Of a stretch of DNA of 64,000 bases, positions 53,500-61,299 are shown in pieces; position 1 is the stretch's first letter; every line of letters begins with the position of its first letter. Source of the DNA: Nioella aestuarii (GTDB lineage: Bacteria > Pseudomonadota > Alphaproteobacteria > Rhodobacterales > Rhodobacteraceae); NCBI RefSeq assembly GCF_050896395.1, contig NZ_JBPBBA010000019.1, forward strand, positions 7,284 to 71,283, read 5' to 3'. The notes beneath the pieces are model-generated. The model made no database searches, was not told the origin of the DNA, and saw only the letters and a list, made by a program, of their open reading frames with translations. Position numbers and translations under genes: made by a program.

Positions 53500-54426
53500 G
53501 TGCCTAGTACAAGCTTCAATGACTACGTTTACTTAACAGGATTAGAATCCGGTGGGATACTGTTTTGGGGTAGCGCTGCCAACCACAACATATCGCTTAC
53601 CGTTACTGATGTCGCGAATGATGGAAATGTTGACTCTGCCGATTCTCTTTTCGCGAATTATATTTTGTTTTCAGGGTTTTACTTTACAGCTCCGAATGGC
53701 GATACCTACGCGATCTATGAGGACACAGCTTTTGTCGGTGACTATTACATCCCCTACAACGCTGCCGACTATGATCTCGGCGCGGTCTTTCCAAGCACCG
53801 GCACGACCTCAAGCTTTCAGGCCGAGAACTTCACCCCGACCGGCAACCCCATCTGCTTCCTTGCGGGCAGCCTGATCGCGACACCTAAGGGCGAGGTCGC
53901 GGTCGAAACCTTGAAGATCGGCGACAGCATCCTGACCGCCTCCGGCACCGTGGTCCCCGCGAAATGGATTGGCCGTCAGCACGTCGCGCCCTTCGCCGTC
54001 AACATGAGATTGCCGGAACGTCTCGCCCCGGTCCGCATCGCTGCTGGCGCCTTGGGCGAGGGCCTGCCGCATACGGATCTGACGGTGACGGCAGATCACG
54101 CGATGCTGATCGAGGGCGTCATCTGCCACGCGGGGGCGCTGGTGAATGGCACCACGATCACCCGCGTTCCGCTGGCGGAAATGGGCGAGAGCTACACGGT
54201 CTACCACATCGAGACCGAGGCCCACGAGATCATCCTAGCCAACGGCGCCCCCGCCGAGACGTTCATCGACAATGTCAGCCGCCGGGCCTTCGACAATTAC
54301 GCAGAGTTCGAAGAGCTCTATGGTGATGTGCCCGAGATGGAGGAACTGCCCTATCCCCGTGCGATGAGTGCACGGCAGGTGCCAACACGCATTCAGACCA
54401 AGCTTTCGGCTGAAATCGCTGCCTGA
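53500..54426 (+). CDS. Hint-domain protein, copy B
   Basis: 308 residues from a GTG at 53500 (GAGGGGGGCGATTA before it), reading MPSTSFNDYVYLTG. Residues 1-118 form the divergent domain with a D-rich turn (VTDVANDGNVDSADS) and GDTYAIYED...YYIP. C119 (ICFLAGSLIATPKG) starts the Hint domain, with TVTADHAMLIEG and ILANGAPAETFIDN. The N-terminal coding part is visibly AT-rich (22 G/C of 60 in 53641-53700), unlike the Hint part (39 of 60 in 54061-54120). In the 5' Hint section it differs most from the others (QHVAPFAVNMRLPERL). Confidence 0.88.
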   Translation: MPSTSFNDYVYLTGLESGGILFWGSAANHNISLTVTDVANDGNVDSADSLFANYILFSGFYFTAPNGDTYAIYEDTAFVGDYYIPYNAADYDLGAVFPSTGTTSSFQAENFTPTGNPICFLAGSLIATPKGEVAVETLKIGDSILTASGTVVPAKWIGRQHVAPFAVNMRLPERLAPVRIAAGALGEGLPHTDLTVTADHAMLIEGVICHAGALVNGTTITRVPLAEMGESYTVYHIETEAHEIILANGAPAETFIDNVSRRAFDNYAEFEELYGDVPEMEELPYPRAMSARQVPTRIQTKLSAEIAA

Positions 54427-54646
54427 ACCTTTCCAGGGCCGACAGGGGCAAGGCCTGCCGTCGCACGCTTCCCGCAGCTCATCGGGGGCACGATCGCCAC
54501 TGATGCAATCGCCGCCCTCTTTGCGAATATTCGGGTCTGCCCATTTGACCTAGAGGGCACAATGGCAAATGGTCAGTCAGAACCCCTCGCATAAAACCGG
54601 GGCAAGGCCCACATACTGGACAGCTTTGGAACAGCCGTAGAGATTA

Positions 54647-55537
54647 ATGACAGACTTCACCTATGCCGCGATAGCCTGGTACACCCCATCGGGAACCTAT
54701 ATCGACCGATCGGAATCTCCCGGAACGCTCTCTGACGCGGATGCTGATGATCAGTTCGAAGGCTCGGATATCGCCGGCCCGATCCCGCCACATATCGGTT
54801 TCGTCAACCCGACCTATGTCGGGACGCTCGATTTGGGGGGGCAGATTTATCCGGTCTTCGAGGATGGTAATCTTTTTGTGTTTATCCCCGAGACCGGACT
54901 TCCGACGATAGACTATCCCTTTGGTTTGGATATCAACCTGAACTGGATCAGTACTGGCACAGTCTACCAATTCTGCTTTGCAGCCGGGTCCCTGATTGCG
55001 ACGCGGGAAGGAGAAACGGCGGTCGAGGATCTACGCATGGGAGACCCGATCCTGACCGAAGACGGAAGAAGCGTTCGGGTCAAGTGGATCGGCCGCCAGA
55101 CCGTATCGCCCCTTTTCGGCCTCGCCAACCGCCTGATGCCCGTGCGCTTTGCTGCTGGTTCGCTTGGGGATGGCCTGCCGACCGCTGACCTGACCGTCAC
55201 TGCCGATCATGGCATGTTGGTGGATGGTGTGATTTGCCACGCAGGGGCCTTGGTGAACGGCACCACGATCACCCGCGTGCCTCTGGCGGAAATGGGTGAG
55301 ACCTATACGGTCTACCACATTGAGACCGAGGCCCATGAGATCATCCTCGCCAATGGCGCGCCCGCCGAGACCTTTATCGACAACGTCTCGCGCCGGGTGT
55401 TCGACAATTACGCAGAGTTCGAAGAGCTCTATGGTGATGTGCCGGAGATGGAAGAACTGCCATACCCCCGCGCGATGTCCGCGCGGCAGGTTCCGGGGGT
55501 GATCCGGGTGAAGCTGGGCCTCGTGAAAGCAGCCTGA
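54647..55537 (+). CDS. Hint-domain protein, copy C
   Basis: 296 residues from the ATG at 54647 (MTDFTYAAIAWYTPSG); the ribosome site is weak (GTAGAGA). Residues 1-109 are the variable domain with an acidic stretch (LSDADADDQFEGSD) and GTLDLGGQIYPVFEDGN. C110 (FCFAAGSLIATREG) opens the Hint domain: AVEDLRMGDPILT, KWIGRQTV, TVTADHGMLVDG, ILANGAPAETFIDN, ending KLGLVKAA. It shares a 44-bp exact stretch with copy B. A clear terminator follows 26 bp after the stop. Confidence 0.88.
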   Translation: MTDFTYAAIAWYTPSGTYIDRSESPGTLSDADADDQFEGSDIAGPIPPHIGFVNPTYVGTLDLGGQIYPVFEDGNLFVFIPETGLPTIDYPFGLDINLNWISTGTVYQFCFAAGSLIATREGETAVEDLRMGDPILTEDGRSVRVKWIGRQTVSPLFGLANRLMPVRFAAGSLGDGLPTADLTVTADHGMLVDGVICHAGALVNGTTITRVPLAEMGETYTVYHIETEAHEIILANGAPAETFIDNVSRRVFDNYAEFEELYGDVPEMEELPYPRAMSARQVPGVIRVKLGLVKAA

Positions 55538-55563
55538 TCTTTGGCTTACGGGTTTTAGGACAC

Positions 55564-55596
55564 GGCCCCGAAGCGCCTTTGCCTTCGGGGCCTTTT
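55564..55596 (+). terminator. intrinsic terminator after Hint copy C
   Basis: 10-bp stem GGCCCCGAAG (55564-55573) / CTTCGGGGCC (55583-55592), loop of 9 bases, then TTTT. It closes the three-gene Hint cluster. Confidence 0.85.
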
Positions 55597-55639
55597 CAAT
55601 GGCTTGCATCGGGCGGTGAAGTCAGTGCATCTCATTCCT

Positions 55640-56380
55640 ATGCGACTCTACGCGATCGGAGATGTTCACGGCCACCCGGACCTGCTGCGTCACGCACTGG
55701 ACCGGATCGAGGCCGACCGCGCCCAGGCAGGCGATCACACCGCGCCCGTGGTGCAGATCGGTGATCTTGTGGACCGGGGGCCGGACAGCCGCAGCGTGGT
55801 TCAGGCACTGATGGACCTGACCGAGCGGGATGCCCGTGTGACGGTTCTGAAGGGCAACCATGACAATATGTTCGCGCGGTTCCTTGAAACTCCGCCACAA
55901 ATCGACCCGCGTCTTCGGGCGGATCTGACCTGGTTGCATCCCCGGCTTGGCGGACTGGACACGCTGGCAAGCTATGGGGTGGACCCTGACCAGCCTGTTG
56001 AGCAGCTGCACGCCGAGGCGCTGCGCGCGGTCCAGAAGGCGCACCGGGAATTCCTCAACTCGCTTCCTCTCTCAGTGATGCATGGCGACTGTTTGCTGGT
56101 ACATGCGGGCATTCGCCCCGGCATCGCGATTGCGCAGCAGGACCCAAGCGATCTCTACTGGATCCGCCATGAGTTCCTCGATGATCCCCGCGATCACGGG
56201 CCGTTGGTCGTTCATGGCCATACACCGGTCGAACGCGTGGAACACCATGGCAACCGGCTGGCCATAGACACCGGCGCGGCCTATGGGGGGCCATTGTCCG
56301 CCGTGGTGATCGAGGGGCGCCAGGTCTTTCTGCTCACGCCCGATGGTCGGCAAGAGTTACGCCCCGATGCCCCTGCGTGA
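55640..56380 (+). CDS. metallophosphoesterase (PPP-type serine/threonine phosphatase family)
   Basis: 246 residues from the ATG at 55640 (MRLYAIGDVHGHPDLL). All metal motifs of the PPP superfamily are visible: GDVHG, GDLVDRGPDS, KGNHDNMF, VMHGDCLLVHAGIRPG and VVHGHTPVERVEHHGNRLAIDTGAAYGG. The bacterial relatives dephosphorylate proteins or diadenosine polyphosphates. An alternative GTG start 24 bases upstream is in frame but has no better site. It overlaps the next transporter gene by 14 bp. Confidence 0.93.
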   Translation: MRLYAIGDVHGHPDLLRHALDRIEADRAQAGDHTAPVVQIGDLVDRGPDSRSVVQALMDLTERDARVTVLKGNHDNMFARFLETPPQIDPRLRADLTWLHPRLGGLDTLASYGVDPDQPVEQLHAEALRAVQKAHREFLNSLPLSVMHGDCLLVHAGIRPGIAIAQQDPSDLYWIRHEFLDDPRDHGPLVVHGHTPVERVEHHGNRLAIDTGAAYGGPLSAVVIEGRQVFLLTPDGRQELRPDAPA

Positions 56381-57248
56381 CATGGTCTTCATCGGGCTGG
56401 TGGTGCTGGCCTGGGGGAGCAATTTCACCGCGATGAAACTGGCATTGGAGGAGCTGCCGCCCTTCCTGTTCGTCGGTCTCCGATTTGCGATCCTTTTGCC
56501 GCTTCTGGTGGTGCTGAAACGCCCGAACGTGCCTTGGTGGAAGATCATTGCCGTGGGCGCGCTGATCAATATGGGGCAGTTCGCCTTTCTGTTTGCAGCC
56601 TTGGCGGCGGATGCGACGGCAGGACTGGCCTCGCTTCTTATCCAGACGCAGGTGCCTCTGACGATCCTGCTGTCTTTTCTCGTGTTCAAAGAACGCATTC
56701 GCCCGATTCAGGTGGCGGGACTTCTGGTCGCTGTCACCGGGTTGGGCGTGTTCGCGCTGTCAGCGGGCGGGAATGTGACGCTGTTGGGGCTGGGACTGAT
56801 CCTGATGGGGGCGCTTTGTTGGGCGCTTGGCAATCTGGTGCTGCGGCGCATGGGGCCGGTCAATACGCTGGCGCTGTTTGTCTGGGCCAGCCTGGTGCCG
56901 CCCCTGCCGATGCTGGTCCTGTCCGTGAGTGTAGAGGGCCCTGCCCCGTTTGCCACGCTGGCGGCGATGAGTGTTCAGGGCTGGCTGGCGGTGCTGTATG
57001 TGGCGCTGGCCTCTACCGTTCTGGGCTATTCGCTATGGGGGGCGCTGCTGACACGGCATCCGGCGTCGACCGTCACGCCCTATGCGCTGCTGATCCCGGT
57101 TGTTGGGCTTGGCGTTTCCGGTGTGATCCTTGGGGAACGGCCCGCAGCGATGGATTGGCTGGGGACCGCAGTTATCCTTGCCGGGCTGGCGATGATGCAG
57201 ATCCGCCCGCGTCGCGCCCCGCCCCCTGCGCGTCGCGCCCGCCTCTAG
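56367..57248 (+). CDS. DMT superfamily transporter (EamA)
   Basis: 293 residues from the ATG at 56367, overlapping the phosphatase gene by 14 bp; a start at 56382 is possible. Ten hydrophobic spans in two halves; LAWGSNFTAMKLALEELPPFLFVGLRFAI is the first EamA repeat opening typical of the RhaT/YdcZ-like exporter branch, and TPYALLIPVVGLGVSGVILGE a late one. It carries a Pro/Arg-rich tail (RRAPPPARRARL). Substrate unknown. Confidence 0.9.
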   Translation: MPLRDMVFIGLVVLAWGSNFTAMKLALEELPPFLFVGLRFAILLPLLVVLKRPNVPWWKIIAVGALINMGQFAFLFAALAADATAGLASLLIQTQVPLTILLSFLVFKERIRPIQVAGLLVAVTGLGVFALSAGGNVTLLGLGLILMGALCWALGNLVLRRMGPVNTLALFVWASLVPPLPMLVLSVSVEGPAPFATLAAMSVQGWLAVLYVALASTVLGYSLWGALLTRHPASTVTPYALLIPVVGLGVSGVILGERPAAMDWLGTAVILAGLAMMQIRPRRAPPPARRARL

Positions 57249-57322
57249 GCACCGAACGGATGAGGGTTATACTTGGCAGCACACCCTGCCGCCTTGCCAT
57301 CCGGCCTGCAAAGGACTGACAA

Positions 57323-58018
57323 ATGCGCCGCCCCAGACGAGACCGCCAAGACCCGGCCGAACCGCTTGCCCCCGGCACCCCGCTGGAAGATGCGGCCCTG
57401 ACCCGCGCCGGGTTGGCGGCGGCTGGCAATGGCAAGATCCTGCTTCTGGCCTGCGGGGCGCTGGCCCATGAGATCCTGGCGCTAAAGCGGATAAACGCTT
57501 GGGATCATCTGGACCTGCAATGCCTGCCCGCCATCCTGCATAACAGCCCCGAGCGTATCCCCGACGCGGTTGAGGCTGCCGTAACCAAGCACCGGGACCA
57601 CTATAACGAGGTATTCGTGGTCTATGCTGATTGCGGCACCGGCGGCCTGCTACAGGCCCGCTGCAAAGCCCTGGGTGTCGAGATGTTGCAGGGCCCGCAT
57701 TGCTATTCCTTCTTTGAAGGCAATGACGCTTTTGCCAATCGTGCCGAGGATGAGATCACCGCGTTTTACGTCACGGATTTCCTCGTCCGTCAGTTCGATG
57801 CCTTCGTGACCAGGCCCCTCGGTCTCGACAGGCACCCGGACCTGCGCGACATGTATTTCGGCAATTATACGAAGCTGATTTATCAGGCCCAGACGGACAG
57901 CCCCGAACTGGTCGACAAGGCAAAGGCCTGTGCGGCGTTTCTCCAGCTGGAATTCGAGCACCGGGTGACCGGTTATGGCGACCTTGCCGCCGAACTTTCG
58001 ACCGTAGCAAAACGCTGA
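57323..58018 (+). CDS. DUF1638 domain protein
   Basis: 231 residues, AAGGAC before the ATG. KILLLACGALAHEILAL opens the DUF1638 domain; ILHNSPERIPDAVEAAV, VYADCGTGGLL and GPHCYSFFEG are family-like and contain cysteines that could bind metal. From memory, genes of this family often keep company with cobalamin-dependent methyltransferase proteins in alphaproteobacteria and archaea, and this window also holds a homocysteine methyltransferase and a corrinoid protein a few kilobases away. A role in corrinoid methyltransfer or reactivation is an inference, not shown. Confidence 0.85.
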   Translation: MRRPRRDRQDPAEPLAPGTPLEDAALTRAGLAAAGNGKILLLACGALAHEILALKRINAWDHLDLQCLPAILHNSPERIPDAVEAAVTKHRDHYNEVFVVYADCGTGGLLQARCKALGVEMLQGPHCYSFFEGNDAFANRAEDEITAFYVTDFLVRQFDAFVTRPLGLDRHPDLRDMYFGNYTKLIYQAQTDSPELVDKAKACAAFLQLEFEHRVTGYGDLAAELSTVAKR

Positions 58019-58033
58019 GACCGGGCGCGGGGG

Positions 58034-58073
58034 AAACCGCTTGAAGCGGTTTAAAGGCGCTTGCAAGCGCCTT
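58034..58073 (+). terminator. tandem palindromic hairpins between DUF1638 and sufE
   Basis: Two adjacent self-complementary blocks: AAACCGCTTGAAGCGGTTT (58034-58052) and AAGGCGCTTGCAAGCGCCTT (58054-58073). The second has the same design as the palindromes after pyrE (AAGG...TTGCAA...CCTT). They lie between convergent stops and can serve both strands, though T-runs are short. Confidence 0.7.
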
Positions 58074-58081
58074 GGTTGCGC

Positions 58082-58513
58082 CTAGCCAGCAGCGGCAGTC
58101 TGAGAGGCCAGAAGCCGGATCCGCTCTACCATCGCGCGCAGGCCGTTCGACCGCTGCGACGACAGGTGATCGTTCAGCCCCAGTCGCGCCAGTTCAGCGC
58201 CTGCATCAACTTTCAAAACCTCTTCCGCGCTCAACCCGGCATAGAGCGCATGAAGCACGGCGATCAACCCACGCACGATCATCGCATCGCTGTCGCCCCG
58301 GAACCGGAACACCGCATCCGGTCCTTTGCCGTCAATCTCGGGCAGAATCCAAACCTGGCTGGCACATCCATCGACCTTCGTCGCAGGCACCCGGAACGCA
58401 TCTTCCAGCGGTTCCATTGCCTTGCCAATCTCGATCACGTGGCGATAGCGCTCTTCCCAGTCGTCAAGAAACTCGAACGTGTCGGCAATCTCTTCGAATG
58501 CGTCGGTGGCCAT
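58082..58513 (-). CDS. sufE: SufE family sulfur-acceptor protein
   Basis: 143 residues. The persulfide-carrying Cys is in KVDGCASQVWI near residue 51, as in E. coli SufE. It takes sulfur from the SufS cysteine desulfurase and hands it on for iron-sulfur cluster assembly. EIADTFEFLDDWEERYRHVIEIGK at the start and GLSAEEVLKVDAGAELARLGLNDHLSSQRSNGL at the end are typical. No other suf genes are in the window. Confidence 0.94.
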   Translation of the reverse strand: MATDAFEEIADTFEFLDDWEERYRHVIEIGKAMEPLEDAFRVPATKVDGCASQVWILPEIDGKGPDAVFRFRGDSDAMIVRGLIAVLHALYAGLSAEEVLKVDAGAELARLGLNDHLSSQRSNGLRAMVERIRLLASQTAAAG

Positions 58514-58632
58514 GCGTCTCTCCGTCAGATACCCGCCACAGACCTAGGGCGATGCGCCCCAAAGGTCCAGAGGTGCTTTTCAACCTGTCCTCAATGCGCT
58601 AGGCAAGAGCAGATGACAGGCGGAGACAGTCG

Positions 58633-59091
58633 ATGACCCCTCGCATTTTGATGACGCTTTTGGTGGTGGTGCTTGGCTTAACCGGCTGTGCGTCGCGTCT
58701 CAATCCGATGAACTGGTTCGGCCGTGATCGCGAAGAACGGGTTCAGGTCAGCGATACCGTCATTGCCGCCCCGGTCGATGACCGGCAACTTGTCAGCGAA
58801 GTGATCAGCCTCAGTGTCGATCCACTGCCCGGCGGCGCCATCATTCGTGCCATGGGTCTGCCCCCGCGCCAGGGATACTGGGAAGCCGACCTTGTTGAAG
58901 TGGGCCGCGACGGCGGCGAGATCGTCTTCGAATTCCGCGTCTATCGCCCTGCCGATCCCAACACCCGCACAGGCACCCAGAGATCACGCGAAATCCTCGC
59001 TGGCACCTCGCTGAGCACGCAGGACCTGGCGGGCATTCGTCAGATCGTGGTGGTCGCGCAACAAAACCGCCGCAGCGTCAGCCGGCGCTAA
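58633..59091 (+). CDS. lipoprotein of unknown function
   Basis: 152 residues. GGCGGAGACAGTCG precedes the ATG. Lipoprotein signal peptide MTPRILMTLLVVVLGLTGC with lipobox LTGC (Cys at 19). The mature part has a short basic stretch (FGRDREERVQV), then a beta-rich domain (GGAIIRAMGLPPRQGYWEADLVEVGRDGGEIVFEFRVY) and a basic end (RRSVSRR). It should sit in the inner or outer membrane envelope. Starts 119 bp away from, and divergent to, sufE. No family name recognised. Confidence 0.8.
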   Translation: MTPRILMTLLVVVLGLTGCASRLNPMNWFGRDREERVQVSDTVIAAPVDDRQLVSEVISLSVDPLPGGAIIRAMGLPPRQGYWEADLVEVGRDGGEIVFEFRVYRPADPNTRTGTQRSREILAGTSLSTQDLAGIRQIVVVAQQNRRSVSRR

Positions 59092-59271
59092 GTCACACAC
59101 CAGCGCGCCCGTCTTGGCATTGCCTGCGCGATTGGCAGCCCCTTGCACACGGCAACAGTCTTCCCATGCCAACCATTCCTGCCGCCCCGGCAAACACGGC
59201 AGGTCTCGGGCCCATGCCTCCTTCGTGTAACAGGGCAGCTGGCCACGCCCTGGCGGGCGCATTCTCAGGTT

Positions 59272-60435
59272 TTACTGAAGCGAAACGATTTTCACCTTTT
59301 GGCCTTTGGCCGACAGGGCAATCTCTCCGTTACACAACCGCAGCGCATCCTTGCCAAAGACCTCAAACCGCCAACCATGCGCCCAAAGCCCGTCGCGCCC
59401 GCCGCAGGCGATGTCATCCAGATCCGAGCTTGAAGCGATCAGCTTTTGTGCCACGCCGGCATCCTCTGCCTTGGCCTTCAACAACACCCTCAGAAGATCG
59501 GACAACGCCGGGTTCAGTGCCGACCGATCCGGCGCACGGGCGGCCTTTGGGTGGTCCGCGGCGGGCATTTCCATGCCACGTTTGACCGCATCCAGAATTC
59601 CGTCAGCGATGTCCCCCTTGCGGCCTTCCCGCTGCAACAGGCGCGACTTGCCAAGATCCTGAACAGAGCGCGGCTTGGTCGAGGCCAGCTCCAGCAGAAC
59701 ATCGTCCTTCATGATCCGGTTGCGCGGCACATTGCGGGACTGCGCGGTTGTCTCGCGAAATTCTGCCAGTTCTTTCAAAACGGCAAGGAACTTGCCCGAG
59801 TTGGTCCTTGTCTTGACCCGTTTCCAGGCGTGCTCGGGCGTAACGACATAGGCATCATGGTTGGTCAGAACCTTAAGCTCCTCTTCCATCCACGCGGTAC
59901 GACCGGTGCGCTTCAATTCGCCCGAAAGATGTTCGTAGATCTGGCGCAGATGCGTCACATCCGCGAGGGCATAGGTCTTTTGTGCCTCCGACAGCGGCCG
60001 GCGCGACCAGTCCGTGAACCGGCTTGACTTGTCGAGGCTCGCCTTGGCGATCTTGCGCACCAGCGTCTCATACCCGACCTGCTCGCCAAAGCCGCAGACC
60101 ATGGCCGCCACTTGCGTATCAAAGAGAGGCTCCGGCATCACATCGCCATCGACGTGGAAAATCTCCAGATCCTGCCGCGCAGCGTGAAAGACCTTCACCA
60201 CAGCCGGATTCCGGAACAGCTCATACAACGGCTCAAGCGACATGCCCTCTGCCAGCGGATCAACCAGCACCGCATCGGCCTCATCCGTTCCAGGCAGGGC
60301 AAGCTGCACAAGGCAAAGCTGTGCAAAATAGGTCCGTTCCCTCAGGAACTCGGTATCGACGGTGACGTAGGAAGCTTGGGCAGCACGGGCACAAAAGGCG
60401 GCCAGTGACTCTGTCGTGGTCAGGGTCTGGGGCAA
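59272..60435 (-). CDS. rnd: ribonuclease D
   Basis: 387 residues from a TTG at 60435 (TTGCCCCAG..., preceded by AAGGATGGC); no in-frame ATG could replace it without losing the catalytic Asp. DEDD exonuclease that trims tRNA 3' ends. Exo motifs: VDTEFLRERTY (Exo I), HAARQDLEIF (Exo II) and LADVTHL with YALAD (Exo III), then an HRDC-type helical C-terminus (SGKFLAVLKELAEFRE, RGMEMP...). Length matches the family. Confidence 0.94.
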   Translation of the reverse strand: MPQTLTTTESLAAFCARAAQASYVTVDTEFLRERTYFAQLCLVQLALPGTDEADAVLVDPLAEGMSLEPLYELFRNPAVVKVFHAARQDLEIFHVDGDVMPEPLFDTQVAAMVCGFGEQVGYETLVRKIAKASLDKSSRFTDWSRRPLSEAQKTYALADVTHLRQIYEHLSGELKRTGRTAWMEEELKVLTNHDAYVVTPEHAWKRVKTRTNSGKFLAVLKELAEFRETTAQSRNVPRNRIMKDDVLLELASTKPRSVQDLGKSRLLQREGRKGDIADGILDAVKRGMEMPAADHPKAARAPDRSALNPALSDLLRVLLKAKAEDAGVAQKLIASSSDLDDIACGGRDGLWAHGWRFEVFGKDALRLCNGEIALSAKGQKVKIVSLQ

Positions 60436-60534
60436 ACGGATGCCATCCTTCTTGTTCTAGCATGTGGCGGGACATTCGCCGGTTCATCCGTGATAGGCCA
60501 GCCCGCCGGGAATGAAAAGACCGCAAGCCTCCCA

Positions 60535-60565
60535 TTCTTCTTGGCCCAAATACTCTCGCCGAAGG
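60535..60565 (+). repeat. dispersed TTCTTCTTGGCCCAAATACTC element, copy 3
   Basis: TTCTTCTTGGCCCAAATACT followed by CTCGCCGAAGGC, nearly the same as copy 1. It sits in the 270-bp gap between the end of purN and the start of rnd, where I see nothing else coding. Confidence 0.75.
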
Positions 60566-60705
60566 CATCGGACCTGACCGCCGCCCCAACGCAAGTCCAA
60601 GTGCGCCTCGGGGACCGCCGTCCATGGCAATGCGGCGCGAGGAGGGCTCCGAAGGAGCTTGACGAGCGGCGCTCCCGGATCGACGCCGTCAGGCGGCGAA
60701 ACCGC

Positions 60706-61299
60706 TCAGGACAGCAGTACCGGTGTCCGGTCGCCCTCTGCAAAACGCCGCAGGACAGCCGGATAGAGCCGATGCTCCTGCACCAGTACCCGCGCGGCAA
60801 GCAGCTCTGGCGTATCGCCCTCCAGCACCGGCACACGCGCCTGCCCCAGGATCGGGCCGTCATCCAGCACGGGCGTCACCTCATGCACGGTGCAGCCATG
60901 CTCCGCATCGCCTGCTTCCAGGGCACGGGCATGGGTGTGCAGGCCCCGATATTTTGGAAGAAGCGAAGGGTGAATATTCAGCATCCGGCCCGTGTAGCGA
61001 CCGACAAAGCCCTCGGTCAGCACCCGCATAAAACCCGCAAGGCACAGAATGTCGGGCTCGGCCGCATCCACCACCCGCGCCAGTTCCTCTTCGAACGCCA
61101 CCCGGTCGCCCTTGAAGGGGCGATGGTCCACCACCGCCGTGGGGATGCCCATGGAGCGGGCCTTTTCCAGCCCGCCTGCGCCCGGCACATTGGTGATCAC
61201 AAGACAGGGTCGCGCGGGGTGATCGCCCGTCATGCTCTCCGCCAGCGAGACCATGTTCGATCCGCCGCCAGAGATGAAGATCGCAACCCGCTTCGTCAC
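60706..61299 (-). CDS. purN: phosphoribosylglycinamide formyltransferase
   Basis: 197 residues from a GTG at 61299 (GTGACGAAGCGG). The start overlaps the purM stop as GTGA. Formylates GAR with 10-formyl-THF in purine synthesis. Motifs: ISGGGSNMVSL (phosphate loop), CLAGFMRVL, RYTGRMLNIHPSLLPKYRGLHTHARAL (catalytic His) and VTPVLDDGPILGQARV (catalytic Asp). It forms a translationally coupled pair with purM, as in many bacteria. Confidence 0.97.
   Translation of the reverse strand: MTKRVAIFISGGGSNMVSLAESMTGDHPARPCLVITNVPGAGGLEKARSMGIPTAVVDHRPFKGDRVAFEEELARVVDAAEPDILCLAGFMRVLTEGFVGRYTGRMLNIHPSLLPKYRGLHTHARALEAGDAEHGCTVHEVTPVLDDGPILGQARVPVLEGDTPELLAARVLVQEHRLYPAVLRRFAEGDRTPVLLS

Noticed and set aside
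60436..60705. Open frames in the gap between purN and rnd
   Set aside because: All are Arg/Gly/Pro-rich without ribosome sites; apart from the dispersed element I see nothing functional there.
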